Source: Vibrio sp. JC009
GTDB taxonomy: Bacteria; Pseudomonadota; Gammaproteobacteria; Enterobacterales; Vibrionaceae
Reading direction: 5' to 3'
Assembly (NCBI RefSeq): GCF_029016485.1
Contig: NZ_CP092106.1
Location: forward strand, 2,542,001 to 2,606,000
DNA: 64,000 bases
Shown: positions 44,115 to 52,585 of the stretch, in pieces
How the letters are laid out: each line of letters begins with the position of its first letter
Position numbering within the stretch: the stretch's first letter is position 1
Program-made: the position numbers and the translations under genes
The notes under the pieces: generated by a model
Told to the model about the DNA's origin: nothing
What the model saw: only the letters and a program-made list of their open reading frames with translations
The model's database searches: none

Positions 44115-45245
44115 ATGAAAGTTGTTATAGCCCCCGACTCCTTTAAAGAGAGTCTGACAGCGAAAGAAGTGTGTCAGGCCATTGAAACCGGCCTGAGACG
44201 AGTCTGGAAAGATGCCGAATTTATTCATGTACCGGTTGCCGACGGTGGCGAAGGTACTGTTCAGTCACTGATTGACGCAACCGGTGGTCACCTTATTGAA
44301 CTGAGTGTTACCGGGCCTTTAGGTAATCAGGTAGACGCTTTTTACGGCATGCTTGGAGATAAGAAAACTGCGGTTATTGAAATGGCTGCCGCCAGTGGTC
44401 TGCATCATGTTCCTGCGCAAAAACGCGACCCTAAAGTAACCACCAGCTATGGTACTGGTGAGCTGATTGAGCATGCGCTTGATAGCGGTGCGGAAAAGCT
44501 CATTATTGGCCTGGGTGGCAGTGCCACTAACGACGGTGGCATCGGTATGCTGAGTGCACTTGGCGTACGGTTTACTGATGCGCAAGGGCAGTGTGTATCA
44601 CCTGATGGTGCCGGACTCAGTCAGATTGAAAATATCGATATATCACAGCTTGATAACCGTCTGAGCCAGACTGAAATTCTGGTTGCCTGTGATGTAGATA
44701 ACCCGCTTTGTGGTGAACATGGTGCCTCTGCTACATTTGGTCCTCAGAAGGGAGCCAGTGAAGAAGATATCGTGTTACTGGACAATGGATTAAACCACTT
44801 CGGAAAACAGGTTAAGAGCATTCTTGATAAAGACATACTTACTGTTGCCGGTGCTGGTGCTGCCGGTGGAATGGGTGCGGCCCTGATTGGTTTTACATCT
44901 GCCAACCTCAAGGCAGGCATCGATATTGTGGTTGATACCGTTGAGCTGGGTGCTCAAATTGCAGGAAGCGATCTTGTTATTACCGGTGAAGGTCGTATTG
45001 ACTGGCAAACCGCTCACGGCAAAACGCCTATGGGTGTTGCACGAGAAGCAGGCAAGCATTCAGTACCGGTTATCGCTCTGGCAGGCTGCGTCGGCGACAA
45101 TTACCAGGCAGTTTACGATATCGGTATTCAGGCCGTTTTCGCTGCAACACCAAGAGCCATGGACTTACAGACGGCCTTTGATGAGTCTGAAACCAATCTG
45201 GCTAATCTGGCAGAAAATGTGGCCCGTATTTGGAGAAAATCCTGA
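44115..45245 (+). CDS. garK: Glycerate kinase (GarK/GlxK type 1)
   Basis: A 376-residue kinase beginning MKVVIAPDSFKESLTAKEVCQAIETGLRR, the signature of bacterial class-II glycerate kinases, with VADGGEGTVQSL, LGGSATNDGGIGMLSALG and GAAGGMGAALIGFTSANLKAGIDIV. The product is 2- or 3-phosphoglycerate. It completes a minimal glycerate uptake module with cdaR and the GntP permease. A hairpin terminator follows. Confidence 0.94.
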   Translation: MKVVIAPDSFKESLTAKEVCQAIETGLRRVWKDAEFIHVPVADGGEGTVQSLIDATGGHLIELSVTGPLGNQVDAFYGMLGDKKTAVIEMAAASGLHHVPAQKRDPKVTTSYGTGELIEHALDSGAEKLIIGLGGSATNDGGIGMLSALGVRFTDAQGQCVSPDGAGLSQIENIDISQLDNRLSQTEILVACDVDNPLCGEHGASATFGPQKGASEEDIVLLDNGLNHFGKQVKSILDKDILTVAGAGAAGGMGAALIGFTSANLKAGIDIVVDTVELGAQIAGSDLVITGEGRIDWQTAHGKTPMGVAREAGKHSVPVIALAGCVGDNYQAVYDIGIQAVFAATPRAMDLQTAFDESETNLANLAENVARIWRKS

Positions 45246-45285
45246 TAACTGCCTTATAAATCTCAGCTTTTCTTCCTACCTGCGT

Positions 45286-45326
45286 ACAAGCCTTCTCCAC
45301 TTTGGGGTAAGGCTTGTATTTATTTA
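45286..45326 (+). terminator. Terminator of the glycerate module
   Basis: ACAAGCCTT pairs with AAGGCTTGT over nine bases with a 14-base loop, followed by ATTTATTTA. The tail is T-rich but interrupted. Confidence 0.7.
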
Positions 45327-45356
45327 GCCTCAAGACCAGTACTTTTCCTGCAATTT

Positions 45357-45372
45357 TTATTAACGTTTACAC
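45357..45372 (+). promoter_or_regulatory. GalR-type operator upstream of galR
   Basis: TTATTAACGTTTACAC matches the symmetric GalR core GTGTAAACGTTTACAC at 13 of 16 positions, with a perfect right half. It suggests autoregulation. Confidence 0.5.
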
Positions 45373-45499
45373 AAAAAATAACATATAGATAACAAGGTGT
45401 TATACATGCATTCAAATTTATGAGATCTACTACATTGCTATATTTTTACACTCATTGTTTAATACCCTAAGTAGTAAGAAATTTTGAGAATAATAAAAC

Positions 45500-46498
45500 A
45501 TGGCAACAATTAAAGATGTAGCTAAAGAAGCCGGTGTATCAGTAGCTACTGTATCCCGTGTTATCAATAAGTCCCCTAAAGCCAGCGCCGCTTCCATCGA
45601 GTCGGTAAAGAAAGCGATGAGAAAGCTGGGTTACAGACCAAATGCCAATGCACGGGCACTGGTCAGCCAGAGCACCAATACCGTTGGTGTTCTGGTTTCA
45701 GATGTATCCGACCCCTTTTTCGGTACTATGGTAAAAGCGGTGGATAATGTCGTTCAGGCCCACGGCAAACATATCCTTATCTGTAATGGTTACCACGACC
45801 CTAAGCTTGAAGAAGAGGCCATAGAGCTTCTGATCAACAGCCGTTGTGAATCTCTGGTTATTCACTCCAAGAGCCTTCCTGATCAAACCCTGATAGAGTA
45901 TGCAAAGGAAGTGAAAGGGATGGTTATCATTAACCGCCATATTCCTGAGTTGGCGGATCGCTGTATTTCGCTGGATAACCGCAAAGGCTCCTATCTGGCA
46001 ACGGAATTCCTTATCCGTCACGGCCATAAGAAGATTGCCCATATCTCCTCTTCTCATGCGATCGAAGACGTCGAGGAGCGTATCGAGGGTTACCTTTCAG
46101 CGATGAAAGATAACGGCCTTGAAGCTCCGAAAAGTTATATTGAGTACGGTGAACCAAACAGTGAAGGTGGTGAGGTTGCAGCAACGAACCTGCTGACTAA
46201 ATCGATCCCTTTTACAGCCATCGTTGCTTATAACGACTATATGGCAGCCGGTGCGGTTTCAGTACTGGAAGAGAACGGAATTAATGTTCCACAGGAAATG
46301 TCGATCGTCGGATTCGATGATGGCTTAATCGCAAAATACGTTCATCCGAAACTGACAACCATCCGCTACCCAATTCAGCTGATGGCAGAAAAAGCGGCTA
46401 AGCTGTCCCTGCAACTGGCTCAGTCAGTTGAAACAGAAAAAGAAGCAAACCGCTTTTCTCCGACGATTGTCAGACGTAACTCTGTAGAAAAGTGTTAA
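45500..46498 (+). CDS. galR: LacI-family galactose repressor, GalR/GalS-like
   Basis: A 332-residue regulator. The helix-turn-helix MATIKDVAKEAGVSVATVSRVIN and RPNANARALVSQSTNTVGVLVSDVSDPFFGTMVKAV are close to E. coli GalR/GalS, as are TNLLTKSIPFTAIVAYNDYMAAGAVSVLEENGI and PTIVRRNSV. Effector should be galactose. It is convergent with a short minus-strand gene and about 1.2 kb from galM. Sites fitting it lie before galE, before itself and before the sugar importer. Confidence 0.88.
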   Translation: MATIKDVAKEAGVSVATVSRVINKSPKASAASIESVKKAMRKLGYRPNANARALVSQSTNTVGVLVSDVSDPFFGTMVKAVDNVVQAHGKHILICNGYHDPKLEEEAIELLINSRCESLVIHSKSLPDQTLIEYAKEVKGMVIINRHIPELADRCISLDNRKGSYLATEFLIRHGHKKIAHISSSHAIEDVEERIEGYLSAMKDNGLEAPKSYIEYGEPNSEGGEVAATNLLTKSIPFTAIVAYNDYMAAGAVSVLEENGINVPQEMSIVGFDDGLIAKYVHPKLTTIRYPIQLMAEKAAKLSLQLAQSVETEKEANRFSPTIVRRNSVEKC

Positions 46499-46544
46499 CA
46501 GATTTTAGGAGCTGGAACTATTTGTCAGCTCCTACCCTCTACCT

Positions 46545-46790
46545 CTATTTCGAACGGGACTGTACTAGTCGCTGATAAAGCCAGTCTTTCATCTCAGCGC
46601 GTTTCATTTTCAGATTGGTAAAGGACTCATCACTGGTGGGTACGCCATTTTGCTCGAGCTCAAAAAGCTCGTTATCGAGACGATTGTATTCATCGTTCAC
46701 AGTACGAAACTCATCGTCGTTGATTACACAATTTCGCACTGTTTCGGCTAATTCTGGAAAATCTTTGTCCAGGCTATGGTGCTCTATCAT
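46545..46790 (-). CDS. YdcH-like (DUF465) small coiled-coil protein
   Basis: An 81-residue helical, acidic protein starting MIEHHSLDKDFPELAETVRNC and containing FRTVNDEYNRLDNELFELEQNG and FTNLKMKRAEMKDWLYQRL, the pattern of the YdcH/DUF465 family. The helices suit a short coiled coil. Role unknown. Monocistronic. Confidence 0.82.
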   Translation of the reverse strand: MIEHHSLDKDFPELAETVRNCVINDDEFRTVNDEYNRLDNELFELEQNGVPTSDESFTNLKMKRAEMKDWLYQRLVQSRSK

Positions 46791-47120
46791 TTTTCAAATC
46801 TCCATTTTGGTAAAACCTAAAAGATATATCGCTACCTCTCACTACAACGCAAACTTTCAGTTGGCTAAAACTGTTTTCATCCTGTTCGGATAAAACACGG
46901 ATAATCTCCTAATTAATGTAGTTCATCGCCAGCGCGAAAAAGCAGACCTCGTTTTGATACTTGGAAATATACGGAGATTTTTTGGTTAAAAGCTGTATAG
47001 CTCACACTATTTTCAGACACTTGAGCATAGAAGAGCATTTAGTTTAGTTTGACTACTTTTATCATGTTTTTTTTCTTAGAATTCACTTATTGAAAATCCA
47101 CCTGATTAGGTTCAATTACA
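46791..47120. other. Intergenic region with no recognised feature
   Basis: About 330 A/T-rich bases between two divergent small genes. It must hold both promoters. No clear operator, hairpin or ORF was seen. Confidence 0.5.
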
Positions 47121-47531
47121 ATGAAAGCAAAACAAGCAGCAGACCTTTTTCACGGCAAGGAAGGTTTTAACTGTGCACAGGCAGTGTTAAAGGCGTTTCA
47201 GCCTGAATCCGGAATGTCTGACATGACCATATTATCCGCTCAGGTGGCTGGCGGCGGCCGTGCAAAAGGCGGTGTATGCGGTGCACTTTACGCCGCTCAG
47301 ATCATTCTTGGTGAAGGCGAGCATTCCGAGCAGGTAAAATGTGGCTTTGTTGATGCCACAGGCTCAGCACTTTGCAGCGATATTAAACAGGATGAGTGTC
47401 AGTGCAGGGAACTGGTTAAAACCGCAGCTCAGTTAACCACCTGTCATCTGGATAAAATTGACCATGCTGATCCGGATTATGTGTTTGAAAGAGAGATTCG
47501 TGAAGTGGAAATGTTGCCGCAGAGTGTATGA
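47121..47531 (+). CDS. C_GCAxxG_C_C family redox-type protein
   Basis: A 136-residue protein with the family's cysteine pattern: GFNCAQAVLKAF, GGGRAKGGVCGALYAAQ, KCGFVDATGSALCSDI, ECQCRELVKTAAQL and TTCHLD. The conserved Cys residues are likely to bind a metal or cluster. No membrane segment. The exact role is unknown. Start ATG 47121. Monocistronic, with a REP-like palindrome 110 bases downstream. Confidence 0.85.
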   Translation: MKAKQAADLFHGKEGFNCAQAVLKAFQPESGMSDMTILSAQVAGGGRAKGGVCGALYAAQIILGEGEHSEQVKCGFVDATGSALCSDIKQDECQCRELVKTAAQLTTCHLDKIDHADPDYVFEREIREVEMLPQSV

Positions 47532-47641
47532 AAGAGACTGTTCCTGCGGGTAAAGTCGGTCATCTCTGCCAGGGCAGATACCTAATTATTGCGCGCTGAA
47601 TGGTTGACGAATTATTTATCGCTACAACGCGCAGAAAGTAG

Positions 47642-47673
47642 ATCCCGGATAATTGCTATGCAATTTCCGGGAT
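47642..47673. repeat. REP-like palindrome downstream of galM
   Basis: ATCCCGGATAATTGC and GCAATTTCCGGGAT pair around TAT with one bulge. It resembles extragenic palindromes common in vibrios. It lies between the convergent ends of the Cys-rich gene and galM and may act on 3' ends. Confidence 0.6.
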
Positions 47674-47704
47674 GACACAATTGAGGGCCGGGGCAATGTT
47701 GGCC

Positions 47705-48760
47705 CTAAAACTCAAACTGATACCGGGTGGTATAACTGTACTTTTCTCCCGGCTTCAGGAAACAGCTTTCCTGCTGCCATTCCGGGTGGTTTGGAGAGTC
47801 CGGTAAGAACTGAGTTTCTAAAGCAAGACCGGCATAGTCAGAGTACTCGCCCCCAGAACGGTTTGGTGTTCCTGCCAACCAGTTACCTGTGTACAGCTGC
47901 ATTGCTGGCTTGTCAGTAAAGACCTTCAAAGAGACTGAGCCGTCTTTAAGCGCCACTTTGGCGGCATACTCTTGCGTGTCTCTGTCCGGGTTCAGCATAA
48001 AGGAGTGATCGTAGCCTTTTGCCGCTTCCTGTTGCTCATCGGTAAGAAAATCTGCAGCTACCTCTTTTGGCTGGCGGAAGTCAAAGCTGGTGTTAAATAC
48101 CGCTTCAAGCTCACCCAGAGGAATACCCACTTCATTGGTCGGAAGATACTGCATTGCATCCACTTCCAGGATATGGCCCTTACACTCTTCACCAGACTCA
48201 GCACCAAGCAGGTTGAAATACGCATGGTTAGTCAGGTTAACCGGCGTAGTTTTATCTGTTTCAGCCTGATAGTGAATCTCCACCTGATTTTCATCAGTCA
48301 GGGTATAGGTAGCTGAAACCTTCAGCTCTCCCGGAAAGCCCTGATCACCATCTGCAGAAACGATTTCAAAAGTTACCGAGTTCTCAGCTTGCTTAACAAT
48401 TTCCCAGCGGCGTTTATCCAGGCCTTCAGGTCCGCCATGCAGTGTATTTCCAGCCTGGTTAGTTTCCACCTGATAATACTGACCATCTATTTCAAACTGC
48501 CCTTTGGCGATACGGTTTGCATACCGGCCAACCGATACGCCCATATAAGCCGCTTGCTTATTAAAGTCCGCCATAGATGACACACCAAGCAAAACTTCTC
48601 TGCCATTTTCTTCCACCGGAAGCTTACAGCTAAGCCAGGTTGCTCCGATATCCATAAATGCAACTGACATACCGGAGCGATTTTCTAACCTTATAAGACG
48701 AGCAGGGCGGCCATCTTGGGCCGCCTCCTCCGTCATTGTCTTTTCTAATGTGTCAACCAT
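47705..48760 (-). CDS. galM: Aldose 1-epimerase (galactose mutarotase)
   Basis: A 351-residue epimerase. Conserved segments: GNTLHGGPEGLDKRRWEI (catalytic His), TPVNLTNHAYFNLLG and GYDHSFML, then LALETQFLPDSPNHPEW. It interconverts alpha- and beta-galactose ahead of GalK. Start MVDTLEKTM at 48760, with AAAAGG eight bases upstream; the second Met at residue 9 is an alternative. Last gene of galETKM. A short inverted repeat touches its stop codon. Confidence 0.93.
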   Translation of the reverse strand: MVDTLEKTMTEEAAQDGRPARLIRLENRSGMSVAFMDIGATWLSCKLPVEENGREVLLGVSSMADFNKQAAYMGVSVGRYANRIAKGQFEIDGQYYQVETNQAGNTLHGGPEGLDKRRWEIVKQAENSVTFEIVSADGDQGFPGELKVSATYTLTDENQVEIHYQAETDKTTPVNLTNHAYFNLLGAESGEECKGHILEVDAMQYLPTNEVGIPLGELEAVFNTSFDFRQPKEVAADFLTDEQQEAAKGYDHSFMLNPDRDTQEYAAKVALKDGSVSLKVFTDKPAMQLYTGNWLAGTPNRSGGEYSDYAGLALETQFLPDSPNHPEWQQESCFLKPGEKYSYTTRYQFEF

Positions 48761-48779
48761 GACGACAACCTTTTATTGT

Positions 48780-49940
48780 TTATAGTTCTTCCTCTAGACC
48801 TGCACCGTCTTTAGCCTGACAAACATAAATGGTTTCTTTCAGGCCGGTAGCAGCTTGGTACTTATCTTCAACTGCTTTAATAACATCGTCAACCATTGCT
48901 GGCGGAACCAGTGACACGACGCAACCACCAAAGCCGCCGCCAGTCATACGAACGCCGCCTTCATCGCCAATCACAGCTTTTACGATGTCCACAATAGTGT
49001 CTATCTCTTTTACTGTGATTTCGAAATCGTCACGCATAGAGACGTGTGATTCAGCCATCAGCTCACCCATACGCTTCATATCGCCGATTGCCAGCGCTTC
49101 AGCTGCCGCTTCAGTACGCATGTTTTCTGTGATTACGTGACGCGCACGTTTTGCTACCACAGCATCCAGCTCATCTTCACGCTCAATAAACTGCTCAACC
49201 GTCACATCACGCAGCGCTTTCACGCCAAAGATGCGCGCAGCTTCTTCACACTGCTCACGGCGAGTGTTGTATTCACTGTCAACCAGACCACGCTTCTTGT
49301 TCGAGTTGATAATCACAACGGACATATCTTCCGGCATTGAAACCGCTTTGGTTTCCAGCGAACGACAGTCGATAAGAAGAGCATGGTTCTCTTTACCTTC
49401 AGCAGAGATTAGCTGATCCATGATGCCGCAGTTACAGCCAACGAATTCGTTTTCTGCCTGCTGACCGTTCAGGGCGATTTCTGCCTGGCTGATATCCAGA
49501 GCGTAAAGCTCTTTGAAAGTCTGGCCAATAACCACTTCAAGCGCAGCTGAAGAGCTAAGACCTGCACCCTGAGGAACGTTGCCGCTAACAGAAATATCTG
49601 CACCGCCAAACTTGTAGCCACGGCCCTGAAGGCACTTAACCACACCACGGATGTAGTTAGCCCACATCTTGTCTTGCTGGAATTCAATCTCTTTCGTCAG
49701 ATCAAACTCGTCGGTTGCATTGTCATAGTCAACAGAAACAAGGCGAACGATATTGTCATCGCGCTTTGCAGCAGCAACTACTGTCTGGTAGTTAATCGCA
49801 CAAGGCAGAACAAAACCGTCATTGTAGTCTGTGTGTTCACCGATAAGGTTTACCCGGCCTGGTGCCTGGATGATATGAGTCGCGTCGTAGCCTAAAACCG
49901 TGCTAAATGACTGCTGAACGCTATTGGATAAAGTTGTCAT
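48780..49940 (-). CDS. galK: Galactokinase
   Basis: A 386-residue GHMP kinase. [21 protein letters not shown] is the galactose signature; [19 protein letters not shown] the ATP loop; [15 protein letters not shown] the third GHMP motif. It phosphorylates galactose to galactose-1-phosphate. Twenty bases separate it from galM. Confidence 0.96.
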   Translation of the reverse strand: MTTLSNSVQQSFSTVLGYDATHIIQAPGRVNLIGEHTDYNDGFVLPCAINYQTVVAAAKRDDNIVRLVSVDYDNATDEFDLTKEIEFQQDKMWANYIRGVVKCLQGRGYKFGGADISVSGNVPQGAGLSSSAALEVVIGQTFKELYALDISQAEIALNGQQAENEFVGCNCGIMDQLISAEGKENHALLIDCRSLETKAVSMPEDMSVVIINSNKKRGLVDSEYNTRREQCEEAARIFGVKALRDVTVEQFIEREDELDAVVAKRARHVITENMRTEAAAEALAIGDMKRMGELMAESHVSMRDDFEITVKEIDTIVDIVKAVIGDEGGVRMTGGGFGGCVVSLVPPAMVDDVIKAVEDKYQAATGLKETIYVCQAKDGAGLEEEL

Positions 49941-50015
49941 AATTCTAGTCTCTTAGTATTTTCAGATTGGTTCACACACCACCGGCATGTGAACCTACCG
50001 GCAAATCAAAATAAA

Positions 50016-51071
50016 TTATTCCTGCTCTTTGTAGTGAACGTCACTCAAATCGCGTAGTTTCTGTGCAGCCTGCTCTGCTGTCAGGTCGCGCTGTGATTCA
50101 GCAAGCATTTCGTAGCCCACCATAAACTTACGTACAGTGGCACTGCGAAGTAGCGGCGGATAGAAAAGCGCGTGTAGCTGCCAGTGATCAATATCAGTGC
50201 CCTCTTCAAAGAACGGCGCATAGTGCCAGCCCATTGAGTAAGGGAAAGAGCACTGGAACAGGTTGTCATAGCGGCTGGTCAGCTTTTTCATAGCAACAGC
50301 AAGATCATCACGCTGCTCGTCAGTCAGTTCACTCATACGGCGAATATGTGTTTTAGGCAGCAGCATGGTTTCAAACGGCCACGCAGCCCAGTAAGGAACA
50401 ACAGCAATCCAGTGTTCAGTTTCAACAACCGTACGCTCGCCATCTTTCATTTCCGCCTGAACGTAATCAACCAGAAGGTTTGTACCGTACTTTTCGTAGT
50501 ACTCTTTCAGGTTCTTCTCTTTGCGCTCAATCTCATTAGGCAGGAAGCTGTTTGCCCAGATTTGACCGTGCGGGTGAGGCTGAGAACAGCCCATGGTTTC
50601 ACCCTTGTTCTCAAAGGCCTGAACCCAAAGGTACTCTTTACCCAACTCTTCAATCTGCTCATCCCAGGTATCAATAACACCACGGATTTTGTCTACCGGT
50701 AGTTCAGGAAGTGTTTTGCTGTGATCCGGAGAGAAACAGATAACACGGCTAAGCCCGCGAACACCCTGAGTTTTGAAAAGCGGATTGTCTGACTCAGGCG
50801 CATCCGGAGAATCTGTCATCAGCGCAGCAAAGTCATTGCTGAATACATAAGTTCCTTCGTAATCCGGGTTTTTGTCACCAGAGATACGGGTGTTACCGGC
50901 ACACAGGAAACAGTTTTCGTCGTACGCTGGCAGCTCTTCCGTTGAAGGCTTTTCATCCTGACCACTCCACGGACGCTTAGCGCGGTGGGGAGAAACAAGA
51001 ATCCACTGCCCTGTTAACGGGTTATAACGACGGTGCGGGTGATCAACAGGATCAAATTTGATATCAGACAT
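50016..51071 (-). CDS. galT: Galactose-1-phosphate uridylyltransferase
   Basis: A 351-residue enzyme from ATG 51071 ([17 protein letters not shown]). Catalytic HxH-type motif is [16 protein letters not shown]; zinc and UDP-binding segments include [15 protein letters not shown] and [14 protein letters not shown]. It exchanges UDP between glucose and galactose-1-phosphate. A start 24 bases earlier (MKNFLRAF) is less likely. Confidence 0.95.
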   Translation of the reverse strand: MSDIKFDPVDHPHRRYNPLTGQWILVSPHRAKRPWSGQDEKPSTEELPAYDENCFLCAGNTRISGDKNPDYEGTYVFSNDFAALMTDSPDAPESDNPLFKTQGVRGLSRVICFSPDHSKTLPELPVDKIRGVIDTWDEQIEELGKEYLWVQAFENKGETMGCSQPHPHGQIWANSFLPNEIERKEKNLKEYYEKYGTNLLVDYVQAEMKDGERTVVETEHWIAVVPYWAAWPFETMLLPKTHIRRMSELTDEQRDDLAVAMKKLTSRYDNLFQCSFPYSMGWHYAPFFEEGTDIDHWQLHALFYPPLLRSATVRKFMVGYEMLAESQRDLTAEQAAQKLRDLSDVHYKEQE

Positions 51072-51134
51072 AAACGCTCTCAAAAAATTTTTCAAACTCA
51101 GGCACTCACTCTGAGCGCCTGAAGAACAAGATTA

Positions 51135-52145
51135 TTAGTAACCCTGCGGGTTTTTAGACTGCCAGTTCCAGGTATCGGCGGTCATTTCCATTACAGTACG
51201 GCTCGCTTTCCAGCCAAGGTCTTTTTCTGCTTTGGCTGTGCTTGCCCAGCACTCAGCAATATCACCCGGACGGCGAGGACAAAGTTCGTAAGGAACCGGC
51301 TTGCCACAGGCTTTGCCAAAGGCATCAACCATTTCCAGAACACTTGAACCGTTACCTGTACCCAGGTTGTAGATATGCAGGCCAGACTTTTTACCCACTG
51401 CATTCAGCGCAGCAATGTGGCCGTCAGCCAGGTCCATTACGTGGATGTAGTCACGAACACCTGTGCCATCCGGCGTTGGGTAGTCGTCTCCGAACACAGA
51501 CAGTTTTTCACGACGGCCAACCGCGACCTGAGCAATAAACGGCATCAGGTTGTTTGGAATGCCCTGTGGATCTTCACCCATAGTGCCTGACGGGTGCGCA
51601 CCTACCGGATTGAAGTAACGCAGAAGCGTAATGCTCCAGTCCTGCTGCGAGTCGTAGAAATCAGAAAGCACACATTCAACCATGTACTTGCTGCGGCCAT
51701 ACGGGTTCGTTGTTGCGCCTACCGGTGAATCTTCAGTGATTGGCACAGTTTCCGGATCGCCATAAACGGTTGCAGATGAGCTGAATACAATGCTCTTCAC
51801 GCCGGCTTTGCGCATTGAGCGCGCCAGAACCAGTGAACCGTTTACATTGTTGTCATAATATTCAAGAGGTTTAGCTACCGATTCACCTACTGCTTTCAGA
51901 CCTGCAAAGTGAATAACTGAGCTAATTTCATGCTCGCTGAAGATTTTATCCAGCATAGCTTCATCACGGATATCCCCTTCATAGAAGGCCGGACGGGTGT
52001 TGGTCAGTGCTTCAATACGGTCAAGCACCTCGGTTTTACTATTGCAAAGGTTGTCGATGATGATTGGTTCAATGCCCGCTTCAAGCATCTGCACACATGT
52101 GTGGCTACCGATATAGCCCATACCACCAGTAACTAAAACTTTCAC
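51135..52145 (-). CDS. galE: UDP-glucose 4-epimerase
   Basis: A 336-residue SDR epimerase. NAD site VTGGMGYIGSHTCVQML at the N-terminus; catalytic YGRSKYMVE with SSSATVYGDP; VRDYIHVMDLADGHIAA and RRPGDIAECWAS downstream. It is the first gene of the operon (galE-galT-galK-galM). A GalR-type operator and a CRP-like site lie 106-140 bases upstream of the start. Confidence 0.96.
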   Translation of the reverse strand: MKVLVTGGMGYIGSHTCVQMLEAGIEPIIIDNLCNSKTEVLDRIEALTNTRPAFYEGDIRDEAMLDKIFSEHEISSVIHFAGLKAVGESVAKPLEYYDNNVNGSLVLARSMRKAGVKSIVFSSSATVYGDPETVPITEDSPVGATTNPYGRSKYMVECVLSDFYDSQQDWSITLLRYFNPVGAHPSGTMGEDPQGIPNNLMPFIAQVAVGRREKLSVFGDDYPTPDGTGVRDYIHVMDLADGHIAALNAVGKKSGLHIYNLGTGNGSSVLEMVDAFGKACGKPVPYELCPRRPGDIAECWASTAKAEKDLGWKASRTVMEMTADTWNWQSKNPQGY

Positions 52146-52250
52146 ATCTGCCTCTCTTTAGCGTTTTTCTGACGCTGATAAATTGAATCTACAAACCTGT
52201 GTCTGTTTATAGAAGTTGTAAGAAGTTTAAATCGTAAAAAACAATCTTGC

Positions 52251-52266
52251 TGTGATCAAACTCAAA
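52251..52266. promoter_or_regulatory. CRP-like site at the gal promoter
   Basis: TGTGATCAAACTCAAA matches TGTGA-N6-TCACA with one mismatch in the right half. It lies next to the GalR operator, as at other gal promoters. Confidence 0.55.
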
Positions 52267-52269
52267 ATA

Positions 52270-52285
52270 GTGTAAACGTTTCCAC
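52270..52285. promoter_or_regulatory. GalR operator of the gal operon
   Basis: GTGTAAACGTTTCCAC differs from the symmetric core at one of 16 positions. It is located 125 bases upstream of the galE start. Confidence 0.8.
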
Positions 52286-52443
52286 GAATTTTCACACTAA
52301 TCGGAAATTATTGCAAGCTTATGTAGGAAAAGGGGTGGAAGTCAGATATGGCGCAAAAATATCACTTTTAAGACCGATTACACCGGCTCTTTACGCCTTT
52401 GTTTACACTTTTACACAGCAGGGAAGGAGCTTATGACAGGACG

Positions 52444-52484
52444 AAAAAAAGCCGCACTACTCCCCCTTAAACCGAGTAGTGCGG
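52444..52484 (-). terminator. Rho-independent terminator of the alpha-galactosidase gene
   Basis: GCCGCACTACTC pairs perfectly with GAGTAGTGCGGC (12 pairs, 10-base loop); on the minus strand the stem is followed by TTTTTTTC. About 100 bases beyond the stop codon. Confidence 0.92.
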
Positions 52485-52500
52485 CAAATTACCTTTCCCG

Positions 52501-52544
52501 GAGCATGCCTGATCTAGTAGTAAGTTAAGAATAAAGGCATGCTC
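52501..52544. other. Perfect 10-bp inverted repeat in the alpha-galactosidase 3' untranslated region
   Basis: GAGCATGCCT at 52501-52510 and AGGCATGCTC at 52535-52544 can pair around a 24-base loop. It precedes the terminator on the minus strand. Confidence 0.6.
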
Positions 52545-52585
52545 TGCACGATTTGGGTTCAGGTAAAAACGGTTATAGCCCGTTG

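Larger units (their letters stand above)
52146..52585. other. galE-upstream and alpha-galactosidase-downstream region
   Basis: A 440-base non-coding region. It contains a CRP-like site (52251-52266), a GalR operator (52270-52285), a minus-strand terminator (52444-52484) and another perfect hairpin (52501-52544). No ORF is supported. Confidence 0.7.

Noticed and set aside
46506..46534. TAGGAGCTG/CAGCTCCTA hairpin after galR as a terminator
   Set aside because: The stem is good but neither side has a T-run; kept out as a terminator call.
52390..52420. TTTACACTTTTACAC near the alpha-galactosidase terminator as a second GalR site
   Set aside because: It is a direct rather than an inverted repeat and lacks the central CG.
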